Counted from the first letter of the stretch, positions 17,136 to 26,356 are shown. The stretch is DNA of 64,000 nt from Granulicatella sp041433555 (GCF_041433555.1 NZ_JAPWBR010000003.1:51006-115005); one strand, 5' to 3'. Translations and numbers: made by a program. Notes: generated by a model not told the origin, from the sequence alone.

Positions 17136-18086
17136 TTATAGTGTGATTGTGATACTTCCCCAGGCTAGGCCACCGCCAAAACCTGATAAAAGTAATTTTT
17201 TATGTTCTCCGATTTTCAATGTCCCGTTTTCTACCAGTTCATTTAGTAAAATCGGAATACTTGCAGCCGAAGTGTTTCCAACATGATCGATATTCATTGG
17301 GAATTTTTCGATCGGTTGTTTTAATTTCTTAGCCACTTGTTCGACTAAACGACGATTTGCTTGATGTAACAAGTACAAATCAATATCGTCGGCAGTATAT
17401 CCAGCCTTTTGTAAAGTATCTTGGATATTGACTGGAACAGTTTTGCTGACTAATTCATAAACGCCTCGACCATCCATTGTCATGGTTGAAAGTGTTTGAT
17501 TTGTCATTCTTTTTCCAGCGACTAACGCCTCAGATTTCTGTCCATCATTTTGTAATGTTTCCGCCAATAAAAATGGCTCTTCATCTTTTTGTAAAAGAAC
17601 AGCTCCAGCGCCATCTCCAAAGAGAATAGCCGTTGAGCGGTCTTCCCAATCGAGTGAACTGAGCATTGTTTCAGCACCAATAACGATTCCGTATTTTCTT
17701 TGTCCGTGTTCCAACATTTTTAATCCTGTTGATAAGGCAAAGACAAATCCGCTACAAGCCGCACTGACATCGAACGCAAATGCATTCGTTGCCCCGATTG
17801 CTCCTTGTACAAGTGACGCGCAAGAAGGACTTGCTGCATCAGGTGTCATCGTTGCTACAATGATAAATTCAATGGATTCAGGAGAGATATTGCTCTTTTC
17901 AACTAAGCGTTTTGCGGAAATTGTCGCAAGTTCACTTGTTGTCTGTTCTTTAGCCCAATAACGGGTTTTGATTCCTGTTCTCTTAACGATCCATTCATCA
18001 GAAGTATCTACTCGTTTCGCCCAGTCATCGTTTGTAATGACGGACGTTGGGAGATAGGAACTTGTCGCTATCACTTGAACCCCCAC
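17136..18086 (-). CDS. fabH: 3-oxoacyl-ACP synthase III
   Basis: FabH starts fatty-acid synthesis by condensing an acyl-CoA with malonyl-ACP. The active Cys is in DVSAACSGFVFAL, the His in LLHQANRRL and the Asn in HVGNTSAASIP. The 316-aa length is typical. The start codon is GTG, six bases after the fabT stop. Its substrate preference (acetyl or branched) cannot be read from sequence alone. Confidence 0.96.
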   Translation of the reverse strand: MGVQVIATSSYLPTSVITNDDWAKRVDTSDEWIVKRTGIKTRYWAKEQTTSELATISAKRLVEKSNISPESIEFIIVATMTPDAASPSCASLVQGAIGATNAFAFDVSAACSGFVFALSTGLKMLEHGQRKYGIVIGAETMLSSLDWEDRSTAILFGDGAGAVLLQKDEEPFLLAETLQNDGQKSEALVAGKRMTNQTLSTMTMDGRGVYELVSKTVPVNIQDTLQKAGYTADDIDLYLLHQANRRLVEQVAKKLKQPIEKFPMNIDHVGNTSAASIPILLNELVENGTLKIGEHKKLLLSGFGGGLAWGSITITL

Positions 18087-18091
18087 AATGT

Positions 18092-18553
18092 CTACTTCCC
18101 TTCTTGATTTGCTAGTACAGCCTCGTGTAAGAAATCATATAAATTATGAAGTCCTTTAACAAGAACTGCTATTTCTTCAGCATTCATTCCCTCGATTGTT
18201 TTTAAAACTAACTTCTCGTGGAATTTACGATGAAGACGATAAAGTAAGCGACCTTTCTTGGTCAGACCTAAAATTACAATTCTTCGATCGGTTTCACTCT
18301 TCAAACGAACAACATAGCCTTTTTTCACTAAAGCATTAACCGCAACTGTTAGCGTCCCAACTGTTACATTTAATTTATTAGCGACTTCTGTTGTCGTATG
18401 TTCGTTATACATTCCAATCGCTTCAATGGCATGCATCTCTTTAATGGATAAATCATTAAATTGGCTTTGCGCCAGCGAAGATTCTTCAATGTCGAGCATT
18501 TGATTAAAGACGTCCACCAAATACCCGTTTATGGTCTCTAGAGTTGGTTCCAT
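18092..18553 (-). CDS. fabT: MarR-family fatty-acid regulator FabT
   Basis: This 153-residue winged-helix protein has its DNA-binding helices at TTTEVANKLNVTVGTLTVAVNALVKKGYVVR and its wing at SETDRRIVILGLTKKG. In streptococci FabT binds acyl-ACP and represses the fab operon. It is the first gene of the fab cluster, as in streptococci. Its promoter overlaps palindromes that match the known FabT operator pattern, so autoregulation is expected. The function comes from position and operators as well as fold, since MarR proteins are otherwise hard to tell apart. Confidence 0.92.
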   Translation of the reverse strand: MEPTLETINGYLVDVFNQMLDIEESSLAQSQFNDLSIKEMHAIEAIGMYNEHTTTEVANKLNVTVGTLTVAVNALVKKGYVVRLKSETDRRIVILGLTKKGRLLYRLHRKFHEKLVLKTIEGMNAEEIAVLVKGLHNLYDFLHEAVLANQEGK

Positions 18554-18574
18554 AAAAGATGTTCTCCTTTTTGT

Positions 18575-18664
18575 TTGAATATCAAATCATTTGATAATCA
18601 AAGTATATAAGAAAGATAGTTTGATTGTCAAACCTTTTTTAGTTATTTGTTTTGAATTTCAAAC
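18575..18664 (-). promoter_or_regulatory. fab operon promoter with four FabT-like operators
   Basis: Four 13-base palindromes TTTGA-N3-TCAAA occur at 18575-18587, 18591-18603, 18621-18633 and 18652-18664. Minus-strand promoter elements TTGACA (18627-18632) and TATACT (18603-18608) are 18 bases apart. The third operator covers the -35 and the second abuts the -10, so binding would block polymerase. The pattern agrees with the published streptococcal FabT site (TTTGATTATCAAA type). Confidence 0.88.
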
Positions 18665-18766
18665 TATTTTCAAAATTTAAAAAGCTTACATTCCTTTCAA
18701 ATTAGGAATTATTGTTTGTAATTTTCATAAAAAGAACAATTTTGAAAGAACTCTAGGCAAACAAAT

Positions 18767-18798
18767 AAAGGCTAGATAGATTACACTATCTAACCTTT
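18767..18798 (-). terminator. Terminator after amidohydrolase gene
   Basis: On the minus strand AAAGGTTAGATAGT and the facing CTATCTAGCCTTT arm form a long hairpin followed by ATTTGTTTG. It overlies the end of the amidohydrolase region, and the gap between it and the FabT operators holds nothing else I can identify. Confidence 0.7.
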
Positions 18799-18801
18799 TA
18801 T

Positions 18802-20388
18802 TTATTTTTTATAGGCACATTTTCCATTAACGTATGTTGCAAGTACGTTCGTGTTTAACAGTTGAACAGCTTCACCTTCAAGAATATTTTGGTCTAGAAT
18901 AACAAAATCCGCTAACGAACCAACTTCTAGTGTGCCAATATCTAAACGACTGAGTGCTTTTGCTGCCCCACTCGTGTGTGCTTTTAATGCTTCACCAATC
19001 GAAATACGTTGTTCTGGCATTAAACATGGCACTGGTAGCTGCTCTTTCGTTTGACGAGCTACCGCATTAAATAGCGATTCAAACGGTGTCACGTCCAGTA
19101 CAACTGGAGTGTCTGTTCCAAACCCAAGTGTTGCGCCCTCTTCTAAGAAAGATTTAAACGGAAACATATGACGCGCACGCTCTGCCCCGACTTCTTCATC
19201 CAGAGTCTCATAACCAACCAATAAATGACTCGGTTGTACCGAAACGATTAATGATGGTTGAGCCGTTAATGGAAGGTCTGTTGGATCCATCACTTCCAAA
19301 TGTTCAATCGTGTTGAATTTATTTGGTGCATCAAAAGGAGTCTCTTCCTGCACTTTTTTAAAGTTTTTGAGTGTTAATTCAATCGCCTTATCTCCAACGG
19401 TATGAATCCGCATTGGCCACCCTTCTTTGTTAGCAAGAAGCGTTAAGCGTTCCATCTTCTCTTCTGTTAAGAGTGGCCCACCCACGTCTCCTTCAAAGAA
19501 AGGCATCGGATATGGCTCTTTTAAATAAGCCGTATGCGAACTTGTCACGCCATCATAAAATTGTTTTACGCCCCCCATTTGGAGCATATCTGAACGGTAT
19601 GTCTTGTAGAGCTCGCGGTTACGTTCGACCTCTTCACGCATCGCTGGGAAGAAGCTTACACGGACGGTTGCATCCTTTTCCACTTTACTATAGAGTTCTG
19701 GATACACAATGTCATCTGGGCTCTCACCCGTTAAGGCAACATCTCCAACAGCCGTCACGCCCATTTTGTTTAAATACGACATATACTCTTTTAAGGCTTG
19801 TTCTTCATCGTCTTTATAGACAGACAATACTTTCGATAAATAATAAATGGCTTTTGCTTCAAGGAATACCCCTGTCAGTTCGCCATTCTCCACGACCGCT
19901 TCTCCACCGATATTTTGCGGGATTGCTTCCGGTGTTAATTTCAACACTTCTAGTGCCTTGGAATTCAACCAAATCGTATGCGCATCCCCTGCGATTAAAC
20001 AAATCGGTACGTCTGTTGAAGCTTTATCTAAGTCTTCTTTCGTTGGTAGGATTTGTTGACCAAAGTCACTCGCATACCAACCAATTCCGATTTTCCATCC
20101 ATTATATTCAGGAATAGACGTTGCTTGAAGAACGACCTCATCAATGGTTGGGCCTCCTACAGCCTTCATCTTTCCTAAATGAATCAACGCTGATAAGTAT
20201 AAATGCACATGAGCATCAATAAAACCAGGAACCACTAGCTTATCGCCAGCATCTAGCACTTCACCTTCAACAGGCGCATTGTAATCCAAATGGTTCACAA
20301 TGCGCCCGTCTTTAATTTCTAAAATACCAGCTACTGCAGTCGTTGTAATACCAATAAAGAGATTTTTAGCTTTTAAATAGTAATGCAT
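18802..20388 (-). CDS. Amidohydrolase family 3 (YtcJ-like) protein
   Basis: This 528-residue metal-dependent hydrolase has the barrel motif VPGFIDAHVHLYLS (HxH ligand pair), a later IHTVGDKAIELTL (His), TIEHLEVM and FGTDTPVV (Asp ligand). The C-terminal LADFVILDQNIL belongs to the composite beta-sandwich. This YtcJ-like subfamily has few characterised members, so the substrate is unknown. It starts one base after the potD stop and is clearly co-transcribed with it. That suggests an imported cationic or amide-containing substrate; this is inference only. Confidence 0.85.
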   Translation of the reverse strand: MHYYLKAKNLFIGITTTAVAGILEIKDGRIVNHLDYNAPVEGEVLDAGDKLVVPGFIDAHVHLYLSALIHLGKMKAVGGPTIDEVVLQATSIPEYNGWKIGIGWYASDFGQQILPTKEDLDKASTDVPICLIAGDAHTIWLNSKALEVLKLTPEAIPQNIGGEAVVENGELTGVFLEAKAIYYLSKVLSVYKDDEEQALKEYMSYLNKMGVTAVGDVALTGESPDDIVYPELYSKVEKDATVRVSFFPAMREEVERNRELYKTYRSDMLQMGGVKQFYDGVTSSHTAYLKEPYPMPFFEGDVGGPLLTEEKMERLTLLANKEGWPMRIHTVGDKAIELTLKNFKKVQEETPFDAPNKFNTIEHLEVMDPTDLPLTAQPSLIVSVQPSHLLVGYETLDEEVGAERARHMFPFKSFLEEGATLGFGTDTPVVLDVTPFESLFNAVARQTKEQLPVPCLMPEQRISIGEALKAHTSGAAKALSRLDIGTLEVGSLADFVILDQNILEGEAVQLLNTNVLATYVNGKCAYKK

Positions 20389-20389
20389 A

Positions 20390-21478
20390 TTATAACTCCA
20401 TCTTGAAGTCTAAGAAGGCTTCGTTATATTTTTGAATCCAGTCATTTCCTAGATATTCATAGTGTTCTAATGAATTGATAATTTCTTCTGAAGGATAGAA
20501 TGTTTCATCAGCAGTGACTTCTGGATCCATCAATTCTTTTGCTTTTTCGTTTGGTGTTGAGTAACCTACGTATGCTGCATTTCTTGCTGCATTTTCTGGT
20601 CGAAGCATAAAGTTAATAAAGGCATACGCACCTTCGACATTGACAGCCGTATGCGCAATCGCAAAGTTATCTGTCCAAACCGCACTACCATCTTTTGGCA
20701 AGATATATTGTACATTTGGATTCTCTTCCGCAACTGCAGCAGCGTCCCCTGAATACCCCATTCCGATTGGAGCTTCTTCGAGTTTCATCATTGTTTTAAT
20801 TTCTTCGTTAAGGACTGCGCGAACATTTGGTTTCAATTCTTTTAACTTCACTTCTGCCGCATGTAATTCATTCTCATTCTTCGAATTTAATGAATATCCT
20901 AAAGATTGAAGAGCCATCCCTAACGCTTCACGGTTTCCATCTAGGACGAGCACTTTATTTTTGAAATCTTCTTTCCATAAATCACTCCATGTTTGGATGC
21001 TTTCTGGATCGATATATTTCGTATTGACCATAATTCCAACGGTTCCCCAGAAATACGGAATCGTATATTGATTTCCATTATCCACTGGACTGTTTAATAA
21101 GAAAGGAGAAATATTCTCTAGTCCTTTAATTTTTGAATGGTCGAGTTTTTGAAGTAAATTTTGATTCACTAATTTTGTAATGCTCGATTCACTCGGAAAG
21201 ACAATATCATAACGCGTCCCACCTTGTTTTAATTTGGCTTCCATCGCATCATTTGAATCAAATGTTTCATAGACCACTTGAATGCCTGTTTCAGCCTCGA
21301 ATTCCTTAATTAATTCTGGATCGATATAGTTTCCCCAGTTAAATAGGAATAGTTGCTGTTGTTCCCCTGAAGTTTCTACTTCTTCTGTAGATTCCTTTGC
21401 TTGAAGCATGTTTTTTACTCCAAATAAAATGGCAACCATTGCAAGAATTGCAACAATTAAAGATACTAGTTTTTTCAT
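20390..21478 (-). CDS. potD: PotD-like spermidine/putrescine-binding protein
   Basis: This 362-residue extracytoplasmic binding protein has an N-terminal hydrophobic segment (LVSLIVAILAMVAILFGV) and no lipobox Cys, so it is probably held by an uncleaved anchor as I recall for streptococcal PotD. Family motifs: LFNWGNYIDPELIKEFEAETGI, YETFDSNDAMEAKLKQGG, IPYFWGTVGIMVN and YAFINFMLRPENA. It would deliver polyamines to a PotABC importer, yet no potA, potB or potC lies next to it. Its only operon partner is the amidohydrolase. The real ligand may differ from spermidine. Confidence 0.88.
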   Translation of the reverse strand: MKKLVSLIVAILAMVAILFGVKNMLQAKESTEEVETSGEQQQLFLFNWGNYIDPELIKEFEAETGIQVVYETFDSNDAMEAKLKQGGTRYDIVFPSESSITKLVNQNLLQKLDHSKIKGLENISPFLLNSPVDNGNQYTIPYFWGTVGIMVNTKYIDPESIQTWSDLWKEDFKNKVLVLDGNREALGMALQSLGYSLNSKNENELHAAEVKLKELKPNVRAVLNEEIKTMMKLEEAPIGMGYSGDAAAVAEENPNVQYILPKDGSAVWTDNFAIAHTAVNVEGAYAFINFMLRPENAARNAAYVGYSTPNEKAKELMDPEVTADETFYPSEEIINSLEHYEYLGNDWIQKYNEAFLDFKMEL

Positions 21479-21501
21479 TTATGACCCCTTCTCATTAAAA
21501 A

Positions 21502-21543
21502 AACTGCTTTTAATACAGTATGGCACCTAGATTAAAAGCAGTT
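21502..21543 (-). terminator. Terminator of the nucleoside transporter operon
   Basis: Minus strand AACTGCTTTTAAT pairs with ATTAAAAGCAGTT across a roughly 16-base loop and is followed by seven T. It separates the BMP transporter operon from potD. Confidence 0.85.
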
Positions 21544-21550
21544 CTCATTC

Positions 21551-22510
21551 TTATTTAGATTTTACGTAGTTCTTACCGTTAGCGGCTGGTCCTTCCGATT
21601 TTCCAATGAATCCTACCAATACAATGATAGTAATCAAATATGGAGCAATCGTCAAGCCAATTGATGGAATATCTTTAATTACTGGTATATAGTTTCCGAT
21701 AACCCCTAAACTTTGAGCGAGTCCGAAGAGTAACGCCGATAGCATAACGCTCACTGAATTCCACTTACCAAAGATCATCGCAGCCATCGCAATGAACCCT
21801 TGACCAGCAATCGTTGTCGCTGAGAAGTTCAGTGTAATCGATTGAGCAACGATGGCTCCTCCGATACCTGCCAAGAACCCTGATATTAATACTCCTGCAA
21901 AACGCATATGGTAAACATTAATTCCTAATGTATCTGCTGCTTGCGGATGTTCCCCTACAGAACGTAATCGTAATCCAAATTTTGTCTTATTTAAAACCGT
22001 CGCACAAACAAATGCTAATCCAATTGCTAAGTAAGCCGGAACAAATGTATCTGTAAAGAAGATTTTCCCAATGACTGGAATCGAACTGAGTACTGGAATC
22101 GTTGTTTTACCAAAGTAGTTTGTAATGATTTCCGTTTGTCCGATTTCGTTATACATCAAGCGACATAGGAACACGGTTAAGGCAGGTGCTAGTAAGTTTA
22201 ACACTGTCCCTGAAATAATATGGTCTGCACGCAGATAAACTGTTGCGAACGCGTGAATCGCTGAATACAACATTCCAGCAACTGCCGCGACAATTAGAGC
22301 AACCCATGGCGTCCATGAACCAAATTGTGATGCGAACGCTAAGTTAAAGACGGCTGATGCAAAGGCTCCAATCACCATTGTTCCTTCAAGACCGATATTT
22401 ACAATCCCGCTTCGTTCTGAGAAGATACCCCCTAAAGCTGTTAAAATCAGCGGTGTTGAGTAGATGAGCATGTTCCCAACAACTACTTGTAAAAGTGTTA
22501 CTAAATCCAT
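21551..22510 (-). CDS. Nucleoside ABC transporter permease (BMP-type, second subunit)
   Basis: This 319-residue, multi-span permease of the BPD_transp_2 family carries GGIFSERSGIVNIGLEGTM and a conserved GLRLRSVGEHPQAADTLGI cytoplasmic loop that contacts the ATPase. SGFLAGIGGAI and IAMAAMIFGKWNSV follow. It pairs with the permease at 22517 and the ATPase at 23577. Genes of this layout import purine and pyrimidine nucleosides in Lactococcus, Streptococcus and Borrelia; the exact substrate range here is inferred. Confidence 0.9.
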   Translation of the reverse strand: MDLVTLLQVVVGNMLIYSTPLILTALGGIFSERSGIVNIGLEGTMVIGAFASAVFNLAFASQFGSWTPWVALIVAAVAGMLYSAIHAFATVYLRADHIISGTVLNLLAPALTVFLCRLMYNEIGQTEIITNYFGKTTIPVLSSIPVIGKIFFTDTFVPAYLAIGLAFVCATVLNKTKFGLRLRSVGEHPQAADTLGINVYHMRFAGVLISGFLAGIGGAIVAQSITLNFSATTIAGQGFIAMAAMIFGKWNSVSVMLSALLFGLAQSLGVIGNYIPVIKDIPSIGLTIAPYLITIIVLVGFIGKSEGPAANGKNYVKSK

Positions 22511-22516
22511 TTCTCA

Positions 22517-23575
22517 TTACCCCTTTCTCTTCCCAAATTGAGGGAATTTATCAACAATAACTTCCATTAAATAGTTCGCACCCACAAAGAAGATGATAAA
22601 TGCCACCACAATAGATACGACTTCTGTAGGAATCTTTGCTAGTAGTGGCATTGAAATCCCACCGATACGAAGAATGGCAAATACTAATGCAGAGAATAGA
22701 ATACCGATTGGATTATTCAACCCAAGAAGCGATACCGCCATTCCGTCCCATCCAATACTTGGAAGACTTTCTGAAGCGAATGCGTTTTGGAAAGTTCCTA
22801 ACCCTTCCATTACTCCACCAAGACCTGCTAAGGCACCAGAGATAACCATCGCAAGAATAATCGTCTTTTTCGCACTCATTCCTGCATATTCTGCAGCGTG
22901 TTTATTTAATCCTACTGTTTTTAATTCGAAACCAGTTGTTGTTTTATTCATAATTAACCACACAATGAAGACAGCCAGAATCGCAATAAAGATACCTCCA
23001 TGCAAGGTTGATTTTCCTGTCAATTGATACAAGAATTGCATTCTTAAGCTTGCTGCTTCTGGAACTGAAGCTGTGATTTCTGCTTTTTCTGTTAATACTT
23101 CACGAATCACATAGTTTACGATATGAAGCGCTGTATAGTTCAACATAATCGTCACAATTACTTCACTTGCGTTAAAGTACGCTTTTAAGTAACCAGCAAT
23201 TCCTGCCCAAATAGCCCCTGCAAACATCCCCATGAAAATACATAATGGTAATAGAATGATCTTAGGTAAATCTGGCAGTAAGAGACCTGTTGCAACGGAA
23301 GCAAACCAACCGACTAACGCTTGACCAGCAACCCCAATATTGAAGAAACCTGCGTAACTTGCAAATGCAAATCCGAGCGCGACAAGAATTAAAGGTGTGG
23401 CTTGTCTTAAGGTTTCACCAATATAAAATGGTTTTCCAAGCGATCCTTTGAGTAATGCGGAATATCCTTTAACAACATCAAAGCCGAATACCCACATAAT
23501 AAGAGCTCCGACTAATAATCCAAGCACAACTGAAAGGACTGGAATAAGAATCTTTTTGTATTCTGCACCCTTCAT
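22517..23575 (-). CDS. Nucleoside ABC transporter permease (BMP-type, first subunit)
   Basis: This 352-residue BPD_transp_2 permease has about eight to ten membrane segments. It carries FNIGVAGQALVGWF, the cytoplasmic loop FELKTVGLNKHAAEYAGMSAKK, and SGALAGLGGVMEGLG. It begins one base after the ATPase stop and ends six bases before the next permease, so the three are translated from one message. Confidence 0.9.
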   Translation of the reverse strand: MKGAEYKKILIPVLSVVLGLLVGALIMWVFGFDVVKGYSALLKGSLGKPFYIGETLRQATPLILVALGFAFASYAGFFNIGVAGQALVGWFASVATGLLLPDLPKIILLPLCIFMGMFAGAIWAGIAGYLKAYFNASEVIVTIMLNYTALHIVNYVIREVLTEKAEITASVPEAASLRMQFLYQLTGKSTLHGGIFIAILAVFIVWLIMNKTTTGFELKTVGLNKHAAEYAGMSAKKTIILAMVISGALAGLGGVMEGLGTFQNAFASESLPSIGWDGMAVSLLGLNNPIGILFSALVFAILRIGGISMPLLAKIPTEVVSIVVAFIIFFVGANYLMEVIVDKFPQFGKRKG

Positions 23576-23576
23576 C

Positions 23577-25127
23577 TTATAACGCCTCCTGTTCCTTGGC
23601 TCTTACTTGTTCTCTTGTCGAACCCGCCATTAATAATCCTAATTCAGTTTCATTTGTTTCTTTTGTATCTAACACATCAACGATTCGACCTTCATACATG
23701 ACAGCAATGCGGTCCGCAACGTTTAGAATTTCATCTAATTCAAAGCTCATGAGCAATACGGCTTTTCCTTTATTCCGTTGATCAATCAAACGCTTATGAA
23801 TGTATTCAATCGCACCAACGTCAAGTCCACGGGTTGGTTGTGCTGCAATGAGTAAACTTGGGTCACGGTCGATTTCACGCGCGATAATCGCTTTTTGTTG
23901 GTTCCCACCAGAAAGAGCTCCAGCTGCCACCGTTGGACTTGGAGTACGCACGTCAAACTCTTCGATTAAGCGTTCCGCTAAGTCCACAAAAGCCTTCTTA
24001 TTTAAGAAGCCGTTCTTCGATAACGGTTCTTTATAGTATGTTTGAATACCGATGTTTTCATCGAGTCCCATTTGAAGAACAAGACCATGTTTATGACGGT
24101 CTTCTGGAATATGCCCAAGACCTCCTTCAGTCCGTTGTCTTGTAGGTAACTTCGTGATTTCTTTTCCATCTAGTTGAATCGAACCACTCTCGATAGCACG
24201 CAAACCAGATAAGGCTTGAATGAGTTCTGATTGTCCGTTTCCGTCAACCCCTGCAATCCCTACAACTTCACCATGTCTTACAGTTAAATCTAATCCTTTC
24301 ACCGCTTCGATACCACGGCTATCTTTCACAATAAGATTTTTAATGACTAATGCATCTGTTGTTGGTTTAGCAGGTTCTTTTTGCGTCTTGAAAGATACCG
24401 AACGTCCCACCATCATATCCGCTAACTCTTGGTCTGAAACATTACCAATCTCAACAGTTCCAATCACATTGCCTCGACGAATAACCGTACAGCGATCCGC
24501 AACCGCTTGGATTTCTTTAATCTTATGCGTAATTAAGAAGATCGATTTTCCTTCTTTAGTTAATTGCTTCATGATGACAATAAGCTCTTCGATTTCTTGA
24601 GGAGTTAGTACTGCTGTTGGTTCATCAAAAATCAAAATATCGGCACCACGATATAAAGTTTTCAAGATTTCAACACGTTGTTCCATTCCAACTGTAATAT
24701 CTTCTACTTTTGCATCAGGGTCTACAGCTAGATGGTATTTCTTAGAAAGTTCCATAATTTCTTCTTTTACCGCATTTTTATCGATAAAACCGAACTTTGT
24801 TTGCTCCTTACCCAGGATAATGTTCTCCACTACGCTGAATTTCTTCACAAGCATAAAGTGTTGGTGAACCATTCCAATTTTTAAGCGATTCGCTGTATTT
24901 GGCGAATCAATTTTTGTTGGAACACCATTTACTTTAATTTCTCCTTCCGTTGGTTCTAATAACCCTGAAAGGATATTCATTAATGTCGATTTTCCCGCTC
25001 CGTTTTCTCCAAGAAGCGCATGGATTTCGCCTTTTTTCAATGTTAAATCAATCTGATTATTGGCTACAAAATTACCAAACTTTTTTGTGATGCCTTTCAT
25101 CTCAATCACAAATGTTTCTTCTACCAA
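23577..25127 (-). CDS. Nucleoside ABC transporter ATP-binding protein (two ATPase domains)
   Basis: A tandem-domain ATPase of the sugar/nucleoside type. Domain 1 has Walker A LLGENGAGKST, signature ITVGMEQRVEIL and Walker B ILIFDEPTAVLTP. Domain 2 has a degenerate Walker A (GIAGVDGNGQSELI), signature LSGGNQQKAIIAREI and LLIAAQPTRGLD. The asymmetry is usual for this family. The frame opens at a GTG at 25136, but the TTG at 25127 lies six bases after GGGGTG and fits better (516 aa). The choice is moderately sure. Confidence 0.92.
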   Translation of the reverse strand: MVEETFVIEMKGITKKFGNFVANNQIDLTLKKGEIHALLGENGAGKSTLMNILSGLLEPTEGEIKVNGVPTKIDSPNTANRLKIGMVHQHFMLVKKFSVVENIILGKEQTKFGFIDKNAVKEEIMELSKKYHLAVDPDAKVEDITVGMEQRVEILKTLYRGADILIFDEPTAVLTPQEIEELIVIMKQLTKEGKSIFLITHKIKEIQAVADRCTVIRRGNVIGTVEIGNVSDQELADMMVGRSVSFKTQKEPAKPTTDALVIKNLIVKDSRGIEAVKGLDLTVRHGEVVGIAGVDGNGQSELIQALSGLRAIESGSIQLDGKEITKLPTRQRTEGGLGHIPEDRHKHGLVLQMGLDENIGIQTYYKEPLSKNGFLNKKAFVDLAERLIEEFDVRTPSPTVAAGALSGGNQQKAIIAREIDRDPSLLIAAQPTRGLDVGAIEYIHKRLIDQRNKGKAVLLMSFELDEILNVADRIAVMYEGRIVDVLDTKETNETELGLLMAGSTREQVRAKEQEAL

Positions 25128-25162
25128 TCGTCTCACCCCACAAAGTGTTCTATGTATAAAAA

Positions 25163-25202
25163 AGTAGGAGCGAAGAAATTCGCATTCTCTTCAACTCCTA
25201 CT
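25163..25202 (-). terminator. Attenuator-like hairpin between bmpA and the ATPase gene
   Basis: Minus strand AGTAGGAG and CTCCTACT form the stem, followed by TTTTTT. It sits inside the transporter operon directly after the binding-protein gene, so partial termination would give more binding protein than membrane components. Confidence 0.8.
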
Positions 25203-25231
25203 CCTCTCAATTCAAGTTCGTTTATTTAAAA

Positions 25232-26293
25232 TTAAGGTTTCGCAGGAACTTCTTGTTTTCCTTCGATAATTGCTTTTTTGAATACAGCAATTTTTTCCTT
25301 AACTGAGTCTGATAATTGACCATCTGTTAAACCAACACCATTATCAGATAATCCGTAAAGTACTTGTTCACCACCGTGATAGTTCCCTTTAGAAGCATCT
25401 TCACTAAATTTGATTAGTGCTTGTTTTACACCTTTAAGTGTAGATGCCAATGTTACGTTACGAGAGTCGTTCACTTTACCTTCTGCTTGTTGGTCTTGGT
25501 CAACCCCGATTACCCAAATTTGACGATCTGGATTTGCTTCAACGATTGATTTAGCTGCTGCAAATACTCCAAGTCCTGCACCACCAGCTGCTGCATAAAT
25601 AATGTCAACATCTGAAGCGTACATTGCTTCTGCAAGAGATTTTGCTTTAGCACCATCTGAGAATGATTCAGCATATTGAATTTCAACAGTTGCTTTAGGG
25701 TTAACTGCTTGAACTCCTGCTTTGAAACCAGCTTCGAATTTGTCTAATGCTGGACCGTGCATACCACCGATGAAAGCAACTTTATTTGTTTTAGTTGTTA
25801 AACCAGCTGCAACCCCTGCAAGGAATGCTGCTTCTTGGTCTTTATAGTTGATTGAAGCAACGTTTGGTTGTTCAACCACACTATCGATAATCGCAAAGTG
25901 TGCATCTGGATTTTGTTTCGCAGCTTCATCAACAGCTTTTTGTAATTTAAATCCGATTGCGAAAATAATATTGTATTCATTTAAAACCGCAGTGTTAAGG
26001 TTTGTAGTATAGTCAGATTCTGCTTTTGAAAGAATGTAATCAATACCATTCCCTTTTGTTTTACCACCGTTGTTTTTACCCCATTCTTGAAGGCCTTCCC
26101 AAGCGCCTTGGTTGAATGATTTATCGTCAATACCGCCAGTATCAGATACCATTACCGCTTTAAAGTTGTCTGAAGAGCCAGAGTTTTGAGAAGATGCTTG
26201 TGAGCTATCAGATTTTGATCCGCCACACGCTGCTAATACAGCAGTCGCACCAAGTGTCAATGCAAATAAAGCTAAATTCTTTTTAGTTTTCAC
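25232..26293 (-). CDS. BMP/PnrA-family nucleoside-binding lipoprotein
   Basis: This 353-residue lipoprotein has a signal peptide with lipobox LAACGG (Cys about residue 23) and a Ser-rich linker. The BMP domain shows VSDTGGIDDKSFNQGAWEGL, FAIGFKLQKAV, ASINYKDQEAAFLAGVAAGL and VDQDQQAEG. It captures nucleosides outside the cell for the downstream ATPase and permeases. The start is GTG with GGAGG nine bases upstream. A good extended -10 promoter lies upstream. Confidence 0.94.
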   Translation of the reverse strand: MKTKKNLALFALTLGATAVLAACGGSKSDSSQASSQNSGSSDNFKAVMVSDTGGIDDKSFNQGAWEGLQEWGKNNGGKTKGNGIDYILSKAESDYTTNLNTAVLNEYNIIFAIGFKLQKAVDEAAKQNPDAHFAIIDSVVEQPNVASINYKDQEAAFLAGVAAGLTTKTNKVAFIGGMHGPALDKFEAGFKAGVQAVNPKATVEIQYAESFSDGAKAKSLAEAMYASDVDIIYAAAGGAGLGVFAAAKSIVEANPDRQIWVIGVDQDQQAEGKVNDSRNVTLASTLKGVKQALIKFSEDASKGNYHGGEQVLYGLSDNGVGLTDGQLSDSVKEKIAVFKKAIIEGKQEVPAKP

Positions 26294-26328
26294 GATAAAA
26301 AACCTCCAATAAATGATTTACTACAGTC

Positions 26329-26356
26329 ATTCTAACATAAATAGAATGAAAATCAA
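26329..26356 (-). promoter_or_regulatory. Promoter of the bmp nucleoside transporter operon
   Basis: Minus strand TTGATT, 16 bases, then TAGAAT preceded by TGT (extended -10). The GTG start of the lipoprotein gene is about 36 bases downstream of the -10. Confidence 0.75.

Noticed and set aside
19473..20117. 214-codon plus-strand frame inside the amidohydrolase gene
   Set aside because: Antisense to a well-supported hydrolase with all its motifs; composition is unlike a real protein and no start signals are visible.
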